The notes under the pieces are model-generated. The model did no database searches. It had not been told where the DNA came from and saw only the letters and a program-made list of their open reading frames with translations. A stretch of 34,939 nucleotides of DNA from contig CANQDP010000011.1 in assembly GCA_947593585.1 (NCBI GenBank), positions 1 through 34,939 of the forward strand. Reading direction: 5' to 3'. The DNA is from an uncultured Clostridia bacterium (lineage in GTDB: Bacteria; Bacillota; Clostridia; Christensenellales; UBA1242). Of this stretch, positions 24,103-32,128 are shown in pieces. The first letter of the stretch is position 1. Each line of letters opens with the position of its first letter. Position numbers and translations under genes: made by a program.

Positions 24103-27100
24103 AGGTGTTCAGGCAGATATTTTAAAATCTCAGGCAAACAATCAACTTGTGAGTGCGGGCGCGGGCAGTGGCAAAACCACAGTGATGATAGAAAAAATTG
24201 CCAATCTAATTTTGAGAGATAAAGTGCCGGTGGAAAACTTGCTTGTGGTAACTTTCACCGTGCTTGCCGCAAATGAAATGAAAGATAGACTCATAAAGAA
24301 ATTTCAATCGCTATTGCAAGACGCACCAGAAAGCGAGCATGAAGAGATTTTGAGCCTAATCGACCAAATAAAAACCGCAAGCATAGACACAATCGATGGC
24401 TTTAGCTCAAAAACGATAAAAAAATATTTTTATGAATTAAATATCTCGCCTAATTTTGAATTGATTTCCGATTCATCGCGCGATTATTATCTCACTCAGT
24501 CTATGAAAAAAACTTTAGACGAATTTTCTAAAGATGCGGACAAAATCAACATTTTGCTCGATTTATTTGGTGGTAGAAGGCGAGATTTAAAAATTGTGGA
24601 AAACATCGTGATGGATATGTATAACGATGTGATAAACATAGAAAATTACAACGAGTTTTTAGATAATTCAATAGAAGAATATAAAAACAACGCAATAGCC
24701 GAAAAAATTGTGAATGAAAAGTTGAATTTCGAGGTTGACAAACTGCGAAAATCAATAATTGAAAATTATAGCGGAGCACTCGGGCAAAAAATTCAAAGCA
24801 TAATGAAAATTCTTGAAAATATCAATCCAAATTTGATGCTCAAAGCAAATCTCATCTCGCTAAATGTGGAGTTTCCGACATTCACAATTAAAGAAAAAAA
24901 AGACGCTCCAGAATTGCTTGATTTCTTTGCTTCTTATAAAGATTTTCTTGCATTCCTAAATGATTTGAAAGCAAACAATATTGACGCAAATTTTGATAAA
25001 AACAATGAAACTATAGTGAAATATTACTCACTTTTGGTTGAATTGGTGAAAAAATTCATTGAAAATTATAATGCAAAGAAATCGAAATATAATTTAATCG
25101 ACTTCAATGATTTGAATAGATTAATGGTGAAACTATTAAAAATTGATAGGGTAAGAAAAGAATTAAACGAAAAATATAAATATATTTTCATTGATGAATA
25201 TCAAGATGTTAGCCTGCTTCAAGATAGCATAATGTCTTTGCTGGTGGGTGAAAACACCACACTGTTCACCGTTGGCGATGTTAAGCAATCAATTTATGGT
25301 TTCCGTGGTGCTAGCCCTGAATGGTTCTTAAAAAAATATAACGACTATCAACTTGCGCACACGGGCGATGTGTTTAAAATGAATGTAAACTTCCGCTCAA
25401 ATCCTAAAATCATGAGTTTCGTGAATGTGCTGTTTTCAAGCCTTATGACGAAAGGCTCGGCAGATATTGATTATGAAACTGACTGCATAATTGACGCTCA
25501 GAGAGGGGATATTGTCGATGACAAAGTGAAACTTCTCTTGGTGAAAAAACCGGAAAATGAAAACGAAGAGCCGAGTGGAATTTATAGCGTTAAGCAGGAC
25601 GAGATGGGTGCACAAAAACGCAGTGCAAATTATCTTGAAGCAGTGATGGTTTTAAAGCAAATCACCTCACTTGTCGGCACAGAATTTTATGATGCGGATA
25701 GCAAAACCTATCGCACACTTGAATATAAGGACATTGCAATTCTTTCTCGTGCGGAGAAGGATGGCGCTGTGTCCACACTCATTGATGTGCTTAGGCAAGC
25801 CAATGTGCCTGTTGGCATTAATAATAGGCTTAATATTTCTTCAAGCGAGGGCATAAAGTTGATTTTGTCCATATTAAAATGTGTTGCTAACACGGCAGAT
25901 GATGTTGACCTTCTTGCAGTTTTCTACGCACTCACAGATTTATCAGTTGATGAACTTGCACAGGTACGAGATGTGAGCACTAGCCTATATGAAAATTTTA
26001 AATCTAGTGAAAATGCGAATGTTCGTTTAGGGTTTGCAATTTTAGAAGATATAAAAACAAATTCGTTTACTAAAACAAACAGCGAATTAATTCGTTATAT
26101 CTTAAATGATAAAAAATTGAAATACTATCTTTTGCAAACACTAGAAGGCGAAAGGGAACTAATGCTTATAGACGAGTTTTTGCACAAACTCTCTCCTCTC
26201 GAAGATAATCTTGGCTTAAAAGAATTTGTGGATGTGGTGGAAAGCAGCATATCTAAAAGCAGTTCTTTTGAAGAAGTTGATAAGGAAAATTGCGTGTCTA
26301 TTCTCACAATTCATAGGAGCAAAGGGCTAGAATTCCCTGTGGTGATTTTATATAATTCAGGCAAGGTTTTGGGCTTTAATAATGAAATTGATTTGGTGAA
26401 TTTTAATGCAGACATTGGCTTTGGTGTGGATTATTTCGATAGCGCAAGCCGAACGAAATCTTATAGCCTCACAAAATATGCAATAAAGCAGCAAAATTTC
26501 GTTAAAGGCTATAAGGAAGAACTTAGATTGCTATATGTGGCGCTCACGCGTGCTAAAAACAAATTAATCATAACGGGGCAATACACAAATAAATTGCTGA
26601 CAGATGAAATAAAAAATTCCAGCTTTTTGAATATGATTTTGTCATGCTATAAAAATCGCTTGAACGATTTGCATGACGAAGTGGAATTCAACTTCTTAGA
26701 AGATGTTGAACCAACTGAGAGCGCTGAGCAAAACTCACAAGATTTTGATGAACTCTATATTGATTTCAAATATAAGAATAGCGAAAAATTTAATATTCCT
26801 TTCAAAAACACGGTAACCGGGTTAAACAGCCAGCAGTCGCAAACTAGCAGATTTGACACTAAACGTTGGCTCATGCCGGATGTGCAAATCGATGCGGAAG
26901 AGGATAGAGCGGCAATGGGCACACACTATCATCAAACGCTTGAAGCGTTGGACTTTTTGAATGAGTATCAACAGCCGGAAACAAAATTTGAAGATGTGGA
27001 TTATGAAAAGATAAAAATGGCTCACGAGCAGATTAAAAAATTGTGCGTTGGTGCAAAAGACGTAAAAAAAGAAGCAGAGTTTATGATGTTTGTGCCATAC

Positions 27101-27346
27101 AATGAAGTGGTTGCTGGCAGCAATCTAACTGATAAGGTGCTCATTCAAGGTGTGGTGGACTTATTGATTGAATTTGAAAATGAAATGGTGATTGTGGATT
27201 ATAAATTTTCCCACCTTCCAATCGACATCTTAAAAAAGAAATATGCCGAGCAGTTGAGCCTATATAAATTGGCTGTTGAAAGGGCTTATCATAAGCCTGT
27301 GAAACAAATGTTTATATATTCAATTAACACGGGTGAACTGAAATAA
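24089..27346 (+). CDS. addA: ATP-dependent helicase/nuclease subunit A (AddA)
   Basis: 1085 residues, UvrD-like superfamily 1 helicase with a RecB-type nuclease at the end. Walker A AGAGSGKTT at about 23-31; motif II DEYQD at 369-373; VGDVKQSIYGFRGA motif III; motif V LTIHRSKGLEFPVV; motif VI LLYVALTRAKNKL; nuclease GVVDLLIEF then IVDYKFSH (Asp1037, Lys1039). With AddB it unwinds and degrades broken ends. ATG 24089 is preceded by AGGAAGG; a GTG three codons upstream is in frame but falls inside that site. Translation is coupled to addB through the overlap. Confidence 0.97.
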   Translation: MKEFKGVQADILKSQANNQLVSAGAGSGKTTVMIEKIANLILRDKVPVENLLVVTFTVLAANEMKDRLIKKFQSLLQDAPESEHEEILSLIDQIKTASIDTIDGFSSKTIKKYFYELNISPNFELISDSSRDYYLTQSMKKTLDEFSKDADKINILLDLFGGRRRDLKIVENIVMDMYNDVINIENYNEFLDNSIEEYKNNAIAEKIVNEKLNFEVDKLRKSIIENYSGALGQKIQSIMKILENINPNLMLKANLISLNVEFPTFTIKEKKDAPELLDFFASYKDFLAFLNDLKANNIDANFDKNNETIVKYYSLLVELVKKFIENYNAKKSKYNLIDFNDLNRLMVKLLKIDRVRKELNEKYKYIFIDEYQDVSLLQDSIMSLLVGENTTLFTVGDVKQSIYGFRGASPEWFLKKYNDYQLAHTGDVFKMNVNFRSNPKIMSFVNVLFSSLMTKGSADIDYETDCIIDAQRGDIVDDKVKLLLVKKPENENEEPSGIYSVKQDEMGAQKRSANYLEAVMVLKQITSLVGTEFYDADSKTYRTLEYKDIAILSRAEKDGAVSTLIDVLRQANVPVGINNRLNISSSEGIKLILSILKCVANTADDVDLLAVFYALTDLSVDELAQVRDVSTSLYENFKSSENANVRLGFAILEDIKTNSFTKTNSELIRYILNDKKLKYYLLQTLEGERELMLIDEFLHKLSPLEDNLGLKEFVDVVESSISKSSSFEEVDKENCVSILTIHRSKGLEFPVVILYNSGKVLGFNNEIDLVNFNADIGFGVDYFDSASRTKSYSLTKYAIKQQNFVKGYKEELRLLYVALTRAKNKLIITGQYTNKLLTDEIKNSSFLNMILSCYKNRLNDLHDEVEFNFLEDVEPTESAEQNSQDFDELYIDFKYKNSEKFNIPFKNTVTGLNSQQSQTSRFDTKRWLMPDVQIDAEEDRAAMGTHYHQTLEALDFLNEYQQPETKFEDVDYEKIKMAHEQIKKLCVGAKDVKKEAEFMMFVPYNEVVAGSNLTDKVLIQGVVDLLIEFENEMVIVDYKFSHLPIDILKKKYAEQLSLYKLAVERAYHKPVKQMFIYSINTGELK

Positions 27347-27419
27347 ATTTAAAAAATAGTGCAAAAAATTTAAAAAAAATTAAAAATTTGTGCAAATTTT
27401 AAGAAATTTTAAAAATTTT
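27347..27419. terminator. AT-rich hairpin between convergent genes
   Basis: AAAATTTG-TG-CAAATTTT (27383-27400) in nearly pure A/T sequence, T-rich on both sides. It may end addA on one strand and the 27420 gene on the other. Weak because of the AT stem. Confidence 0.4.
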
Positions 27420-27635
27420 TCACAATTTTCGCTTGTCTTCAACCTTGATTTTGTTTTCTTTCAAAAGCAAAAAATAATCATCCCACATATATTCCCTAAT
27501 TGGAATTGGGCGATAACATTTGAAATAAATCACAAGAGCGGGCGATATGTGGTGATAATTATCAAACAGGGTGGCGGCAAACGCCTCGCCCGATTTGATT
27601 AGGTTTTTTGCTTTGGCGTGATAGTTGAAATACAT
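27420..27635 (-). CDS. Small conserved-looking protein of unknown function
   Basis: 71 residues: MYFNYHAKAKNLIKSGEAFA, then NYHHISPALVIYFKCYRP, PIPIREYMWDDYFLLL and a basic tail. The FNYHAKAKxLI and ISPALVxYF...RPxPIRE wording is like short uncharacterised proteins I recall from clostridia; I know no function. No Shine-Dalgarno is visible upstream and no convincing leaderless promoter either. It converges on addA with an AT hairpin between, and is divergent from mrnC. The plus-strand frame over the same bases looks like a shadow. Confidence 0.55.
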   Translation of the reverse strand: MYFNYHAKAKNLIKSGEAFAATLFDNYHHISPALVIYFKCYRPIPIREYMWDDYFLLLKENKIKVEDKRKL

Positions 27636-27697
27636 AAATCAAATTTGTGAAATTTCAAATTTTAATTCGGACAATCTGGCATTGCTCGTTTTTATAC

Positions 27698-27726
27698 TTT
27701 ACTTTAATTTAAAAATATGCTATAAT
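27698..27726 (+). promoter_or_regulatory. mrnC promoter, predicted leaderless
   Basis: TTTACT, 17 bases, TATGC-TATAAT (hexamer 27721-27726). ATG 27733 begins 6 bases later with no ribosome site. Confidence 0.6.
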
Positions 27727-27732
27727 CATGGC

Positions 27733-28122
27733 ATGGAAGAGAAGTTTCACAAAGCCTATTATAAAAATCCTCTAGCACTCGCTTTTTTGGGCGATAGCAT
27801 CTTTGGTCTGCTTGTGAAAAAACATTTGGTTGAAAATAGCGATATTCTGCCCAATGCTTTAAATCGTGCTGCAAACCAAGTGGTGTGCGCAAAAGCTCAG
27901 GCTGTTTTGTTGGATGAAATTAAAGGTGAATTGACAGATGATGAGTTGGATATTATCACTCGTGCTCGAAATCATTCACCTCATTCAAAGGCAAAAAATA
28001 GCACGGTGGAAGAGTATAACAAAGCCACGCAACTAGAAGCCCTGTTCGGCTATTGGTTTTTGAAAGAGGACTATGCTAGGCTAGAAAAAATCTTTAAAAA
28101 ATATGTGGTGGAGAAATTATGA
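27733..28122 (+). CDS. mrnC: Mini-ribonuclease III
   Basis: 129 residues, the RNase III catalytic domain alone without a double-stranded RNA-binding domain. ALAFLGDSIF (about 13-22) holds the catalytic Asp, and RNHSPHSKAKN then TQLEALFGYWFL holds the late acidic residue. It matures 23S rRNA ends as a dimer. ATG 27733 is chosen over an open frame from 27625 because family homology starts there and the promoter lies just ahead. It overlaps rlmB by 4 bases (ATGA). Gene order mrnC-rlmB-sigH matches Bacillus apart from a missing yacP. Confidence 0.92.
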   Translation: MEEKFHKAYYKNPLALAFLGDSIFGLLVKKHLVENSDILPNALNRAANQVVCAKAQAVLLDEIKGELTDDELDIITRARNHSPHSKAKNSTVEEYNKATQLEALFGYWFLKEDYARLEKIFKKYVVEKL

Positions 28123-28835
28123 TTGTTGAAGGAATAAATGTTGTGAATGAGCTCTTAAACTCTAGCATTAGAGTGGAGAAAGTGCTCATTGAAGATAGCA
28201 AAAATATCAATCTGTTGAAGATTGGCGAGGCAGCAAAATCGAGGGGTGTGCCTGTTGAAGTGTTAGATAAGCAATCTCTTGCCAAAATTCACCAAAATAG
28301 TCAGGGAGTGTTGGCGTTTGTGCCAAGTTTTAAATATGCAGAAATTGATGATATTTTTCATCTTGCCGAAAAGCGTGAGCAAAAGCCGTTTATTGTGATT
28401 TTAGACGGCATTTTAGACCCTCACAATCTCGGCGCAATTATTAGGACTTGCGAATGTGCAGGCGTGCACGGGGTGATAATTCAAGAAAATCGCGCCTGTG
28501 AGGTAACCGACACGGTTTATAAAACAAGTGCGGGTGCGGTTTGCCATATGCTTATTGCTAAGGTAACAAATTTGCCACGCGCAATTCAAGATTTGCAAAA
28601 GCGAGGGGTGTGGGTGTATGCGCTCGAAGCGGGCAGCAAGAGGATTTATAAAGCAGATTTCACCTATCCCACCGCGCTGGTGATTGGTGGCGAAGGCAAG
28701 GGCGTTTCGCGCCTAGTGAAAGAGCGGGCGGACGAAGTGCTTTCGCTAGATATGTTTGGCAAAGTGAATAGTTTAAACGCATCAAATGCAGGTGCAATCG
28801 CAATATTTGAAGTGGTGAGGCAGAGAGTTAGATAA
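28119..28835 (+). CDS. rlmB: 23S rRNA 2'-O-methyltransferase, RlmB/TrmH family
   Basis: 238 residues. An N-terminal substrate-binding domain (about 1-75) is followed by the SPOUT knot: LDGILDPHNLGAIIRTCECA (motif 1), VIGGEGKGVSRLVKE (motif 2) and SLNASNAGAIAIFEV (motif 3). It methylates a ribose in 23S rRNA; RlmB acts on G2251 in E. coli, while other TrmH-family members use other sites, so the exact position is not fixed. Translation is coupled to mrnC by an ATGA overlap. Confidence 0.93.
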   Translation: MIVEGINVVNELLNSSIRVEKVLIEDSKNINLLKIGEAAKSRGVPVEVLDKQSLAKIHQNSQGVLAFVPSFKYAEIDDIFHLAEKREQKPFIVILDGILDPHNLGAIIRTCECAGVHGVIIQENRACEVTDTVYKTSAGAVCHMLIAKVTNLPRAIQDLQKRGVWVYALEAGSKRIYKADFTYPTALVIGGEGKGVSRLVKERADEVLSLDMFGKVNSLNASNAGAIAIFEVVRQRVR

Positions 28836-28849
28836 GGAGGCTTTAATAT

Positions 28850-29449
28850 ATGCAGGACGACATCGTTGATTTAATTGAACGAGCGCAGCACAATGACGAG
28901 TTGGCAATGGAAGATTTGCTCCGTCTTTTCAAGCCAAAAGTGATTGCCATTTCGCGTGAATATTTCTTGATTGGGGCGGATGAAGACGACCTTATTCAAG
29001 AAGGAATGATTGGGCTTTATAAAGCAATTAATGTCTATGATAAGTCCAAAAACCACAATTTTAGTGCATTTGCTTCGCTATGCATCCATCGTCAAATGCA
29101 AAACGCTGTGAAAAACGCAAATAGGGTGAAAAACGCTCCGCTGAATAGTTATTTGCCAATAAATTATTATGGCGGCGTTGGGCTAGATGATGACAACGTT
29201 ATGAGAGTGATAATTGTGGACGATAATAGTGATATAGAAAAAGAGTATATCGACAAGGAGATGTCGGCAATTATGATAAGTAAGGTGCGAAATTTGCTCA
29301 CCGACCAGCAGTTTGAAATGCTCAAAATGTTTTTAAACGGCTTCACTTATTCTCAAATGGCGGAGCGGCTGGACATCACGCCCAAGCAGGTGGACAACAC
29401 TCTTCAAGCCATCAAGCGCAAACTTCACACAATAAAAGGAGAAATCTAA
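28850..29449 (+). CDS. sigH: RNA polymerase sigma factor, SigH type
   Basis: 199 residues, sigma-70 family with regions 2 and 4 only. Region 2 reads DEDDLIQEGMIGLYKAINVY, followed by FSAFASLCIHRQMQNAVKNA; region 4 ends with GFTYSQMAERLDITPKQVDN, an HTH. The wording of region 2 is very close to sporulation SigH, and the position after rlmB is the SigH position in Bacillus. That suggests a spore-forming ancestry but does not prove sporulation here. AGGAGG precedes ATG by 9 bases. Its TAA shares one base with the dnaX ATG. Confidence 0.88.
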   Translation: MQDDIVDLIERAQHNDELAMEDLLRLFKPKVIAISREYFLIGADEDDLIQEGMIGLYKAINVYDKSKNHNFSAFASLCIHRQMQNAVKNANRVKNAPLNSYLPINYYGGVGLDDDNVMRVIIVDDNSDIEKEYIDKEMSAIMISKVRNLLTDQQFEMLKMFLNGFTYSQMAERLDITPKQVDNTLQAIKRKLHTIKGEI

Positions 29450-30957
29450 TGAATTTAGCATTATATCGCGAATTTAGGCCCAAAAACTTTGACGAAGTGG
29501 TGGGGCAAGACTTTATTATTAAGACGCTAAAAAATCAAATCAAAACAGATAGGCTAACGCACGCCTACCTTTTCTGTGGTCCGCGCGGCACGGGCAAAAC
29601 CAGCACGGCAAAAATCTTTGCTCGCGCAGTGAACTGCACCCATTCGCAGGACGGCAATCCATGTGGGGTGTGTGCTGAATGCGTGGCACTCAGCGAAGCG
29701 AACACAGACATTGTGGAAATAGACGCCGCTTCAAACAATAGAGTGGAAGAAATTCGCGATTTGCGTGAAAAAGTGAATTTCCCGCCGCTTATTGGCAAAT
29801 ATAAAGTGTATATCATAGACGAAGTGCACATGCTCACAGATAGTGCCTTCAATGCGCTTTTAAAGACGCTCGAAGAGCCACCAAAGCATATTATTTTTAT
29901 CCTTGCCACCACAGAAATTCACAAACTGCCAGCCACAATTTTATCGCGCTGCACACGTTTTGATTTCAAACTTTTGCCAATAAATGTCCTTGTTGAACAT
30001 TTAAAATCGGTGTTTAGCAAGAAAAATGTGTCGTGCGATGAAAAGAGCCTATATGCCATTGCCCGAGCGGGTGAAGGCAGCGTGCGAGATATGCTTTCAA
30101 TAGCGGATAGTGTTGCCTCGTTTTGTGATTACAACATCACAATCGAGCAGTGTGAAAAGGTGATTGGCCTTTCTAATAAAGACAACATTAAAAATATTTT
30201 GTTATCCATCGCAAATAAAGATGTGTCAAACTTATTTTTATCAATCAAATCAGCGCTTGGAATGGGCAAAAACATTCAAGTGCTTTGCAAAGAGATGGCA
30301 GATTATATCAAAAATCTTGTCATGATAAAGTCGGGCGTGGGCGATTATTCAATTTTGGATATTTTGCCGGGCGAATATGCGCAGTATGTGGACATTTCCA
30401 AACTTTTCGACATAAATCTCTTGAAAAGGGCATTTTCAAAATTTGCAGCGATTGAACTAGATTTGAAATATAGCCTAAACCCAGAAAATTTGTTTGAATC
30501 CGCTTGCTTAGAGTTGGTGGACAGTGCGGCGGTTGTTCCTCCAAAACCTGCCGAGCAAAAGATTGAGCCTAATCAACCTCCAAAGCCAGCACCTGTGCAG
30601 CCTGCACCGGTTCAGCCTGTTGAGCAAGAAAAAGAAGTCACTGAGATTGAGCGTATGTGGGGCAATGTGCTGATAAAATTTAAAGAATATAACATGTTTG
30701 CCCTAATAAATGCGCTTAGGAGCGTAAACAAAGTGGAAGAGCAAGCGCATAAATTAATATTGCACACTAATGACCTAAGCAGTTTTGAAACGATTGACAA
30801 TCCAGAGCGAATTGAGGTAATATTAAAAACAGCCAAATTGTTTGACGATAGTCTAACTGCGGTCGAAGCGGTTTATGATAAAGATAACGCGTCAACGCAA
30901 GATGTTAAAGACAATTTGAAGCAAGTTTTCAAATCAAAAATAAAATTTAAAGAGTAA
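29449..30957 (+). CDS. dnaX: DNA polymerase III subunit gamma/tau (DnaX)
   Basis: 502 residues, clamp-loader ATPase. Walker A GPRGTGKTS at about 45-53; zinc module C-x8-C-x2-C-x2-C (CTHSQDGNPCGVCAEC); DEVHML (Walker B); SRC sensor at TILSRCTRFDF; domain III up to about 360. A proline-rich linker (PPKPAPVQPAPVQPV) then leads to a short C-terminal domain. It loads the sliding clamp and bridges polymerase and helicase. No frameshift slip site like that of E. coli stands out. Translation starts on the last base of the sigH stop. dnaX-ybaB-recR is the conserved Bacillota order. Confidence 0.97.
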   Translation: MNLALYREFRPKNFDEVVGQDFIIKTLKNQIKTDRLTHAYLFCGPRGTGKTSTAKIFARAVNCTHSQDGNPCGVCAECVALSEANTDIVEIDAASNNRVEEIRDLREKVNFPPLIGKYKVYIIDEVHMLTDSAFNALLKTLEEPPKHIIFILATTEIHKLPATILSRCTRFDFKLLPINVLVEHLKSVFSKKNVSCDEKSLYAIARAGEGSVRDMLSIADSVASFCDYNITIEQCEKVIGLSNKDNIKNILLSIANKDVSNLFLSIKSALGMGKNIQVLCKEMADYIKNLVMIKSGVGDYSILDILPGEYAQYVDISKLFDINLLKRAFSKFAAIELDLKYSLNPENLFESACLELVDSAAVVPPKPAEQKIEPNQPPKPAPVQPAPVQPVEQEKEVTEIERMWGNVLIKFKEYNMFALINALRSVNKVEEQAHKLILHTNDLSSFETIDNPERIEVILKTAKLFDDSLTAVEAVYDKDNASTQDVKDNLKQVFKSKIKFKE

Positions 30958-30969
30958 AAGGAGAAATTT

Positions 30970-31302
30970 ATGGCATATCATGGTGGCTTTGGTGGCGGAA
31001 TGAATATGAACGCCCTTATGAACCAAGCAAAAAAGATGCAAGAGCAAATGATGAAGGCGCAAGAGGAACTTGAGCAAACCGAGGTGGTCGGCAAAGCCGG
31101 GGGTGAAATGGTAACCGTGGTGATGAACGGCAAAGGCGAGTTTAAGTCGATAAAACTAAATAAATCAGCGGTTGACCCAGACGATGTGGAGATGCTTGAA
31201 GACCTTATTTTGGTGGCTGTTAAAGACGCCAGCGCAAAGGCGGAAGAATTGAAAAATAGCAAGATGGGTGGCAATCTAGGCGGAATGGGCGGTTTGTTTT
31301 AA
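30970..31302 (+). CDS. ybaB: YbaB/EbfC nucleoid-associated protein
   Basis: 110 residues. Gly/Met-rich ends (GGFGGGMNMNALMNQAKKMQ at the start, GGNLGGMGGLF at the end) flank the helix-strand core (MMKAQEELEQTEVVGKAGGE, VTVVMNGKGEFKSIKLNK). The family forms DNA-binding dimers of nucleoid or regulatory role and is almost always between dnaX and recR, as here. AAAGGAG precedes ATG. Its stop overlaps the recR start by one base. Confidence 0.95.
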   Translation: MAYHGGFGGGMNMNALMNQAKKMQEQMMKAQEELEQTEVVGKAGGEMVTVVMNGKGEFKSIKLNKSAVDPDDVEMLEDLILVAVKDASAKAEELKNSKMGGNLGGMGGLF

Positions 31303-31895
31303 TGAATCAAATAGACGCAATGGATAGGCTTATAAACGAGTTTTCTCGTTTGCCCGGTGTTGGCAATAAGACGGCACAAAGATATGCCTATTTTTTGCTC
31401 ACCCAAAGCGAGCAAGAAGTTAAAGATTTTGCCAGCGCAATGGTTGACGCAAAAGAGCAAATTCATTATTGCAAAATTTGTGGCAACTTCACGGATAAGG
31501 ACATTTGCTCCACTTGTGCAAAGCCAAATAAACAGCCAATAATTTGCGTGGTTAAAGAGCCAAAAGATGTGTCCGCACTCGAAAAAGTGCGAGATTTTGG
31601 TGGCAGTTATCATGTGTTGCACGGTGTGATTAACCCGCTTGAAAATAAAGGCCCAAACGATATTAATATCCGCTCACTTTTAAATAGAATAAATAACGAG
31701 CAAATTAAAGAGGTGATTGTTGCCACCAACCCAGATGTTGAGGGCGAGGCCACCGCACTTTATATTGCCAATCTATTAAAGCCGCTCGGGGTGAAAGTGT
31801 CGCGTTTGGCGCAAGGCATTGCCATGGGCAGTGAACTTGAATATACAGACGCACTCACATTATCAAAAGCCCTTTCTTCTCGCACAGAGATGTAA
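31302..31895 (+). CDS. recR: Recombination mediator RecR
   Basis: 197 residues. Helix-hairpin-helix LPGVGNKTAQRYAYFLL at about 18-34, zinc finger CKICGNFTDKDICSTC at about 54-69, Toprim domain IICVVKEPKDVSALE through LLNRI, and the C-terminal TNPDVEGEATALYI and RLAQGIAMGSELEY signatures. With RecF/RecO it loads RecA on gaps. It is translationally coupled to ybaB and followed at once by the cruciform terminator element. Confidence 0.97.
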   Translation: MNQIDAMDRLINEFSRLPGVGNKTAQRYAYFLLTQSEQEVKDFASAMVDAKEQIHYCKICGNFTDKDICSTCAKPNKQPIICVVKEPKDVSALEKVRDFGGSYHVLHGVINPLENKGPNDINIRSLLNRINNEQIKEVIVATNPDVEGEATALYIANLLKPLGVKVSRLAQGIAMGSELEYTDALTLSKALSSRTEM

Positions 31896-31899
31896 GGAA

Positions 31900-31982
31900 G
31901 GGGCGCACAAAAGTTTTCAACTTTTAAAAAGGCACGGGTGTGCCTTTTTTGTTGCCCGCTCGCGCGGGCAACCGTGCGCCCC
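31900..31982 (+). repeat. GC-rich three-armed cruciform element after recR
   Basis: An outer 9-bp perfect stem, GGGGCGCAC (31900-31908) with GTGCGCCCC (31974-31982), encloses three adjacent perfect hairpins: AAAAGTT-ttc-AACTTTT (31909-31925), a 10-bp stem ending GGCAC-gggt-GTGCC and T tract (31926-31949), and GTTGCCCGC-tcgc-GCGGGCAAC (31951-31972). Only one or two bases are unpaired at the junction. Composition is far more GC-rich than the surrounding intergenic DNA. It looks like a REP/MITE-type mobile palindrome or a structured RNA. It includes a working-looking terminator. Confidence 0.75.
31926..31950 (+). terminator. Terminator of the dnaX-ybaB-recR operon
   Basis: AAAAAGGCAC-GGGT-GTGCCTTTTTT, 10-bp stem, 31 bases after the recR stop. 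It is the middle arm of the cruciform element. Confidence 0.85.
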
Positions 31983-32035
31983 CAATAAAAATTTTTGGCG
32001 GATTTTGATGAAAAAATTTGTTTAGTCCATTTTGC

Positions 32036-32064
32036 TAGACAAATTTTTTTAATTATGCTATTAT
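32036..32064 (+). promoter_or_regulatory. secA promoter
   Basis: TAGACA (32036-32041), 17 bases, TATGC-TATTAT (hexamer 32059-32064). It gives a leader of about 58 bases before secA, which has a normal ribosome site. Confidence 0.6.
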
Positions 32065-32128
32065 ATAGGCTGAATTATTGTGTAAATTTTGCTTTATGGC
32101 AATAAAGTTGGTTTTCTAGGAGAGATTT

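Noticed and set aside
27390..27602. 70-codon plus-strand frame between addA and mrnC
   Set aside because: Shadow of the minus-strand gene at 27420-27635, which has more protein-like wording.
31900..31982. A tRNA gene in the cruciform after recR
   Set aside because: Outer stem is 9 bp, arms have no D, anticodon or T-loop signatures, and the middle arm is a terminator with a T tract.
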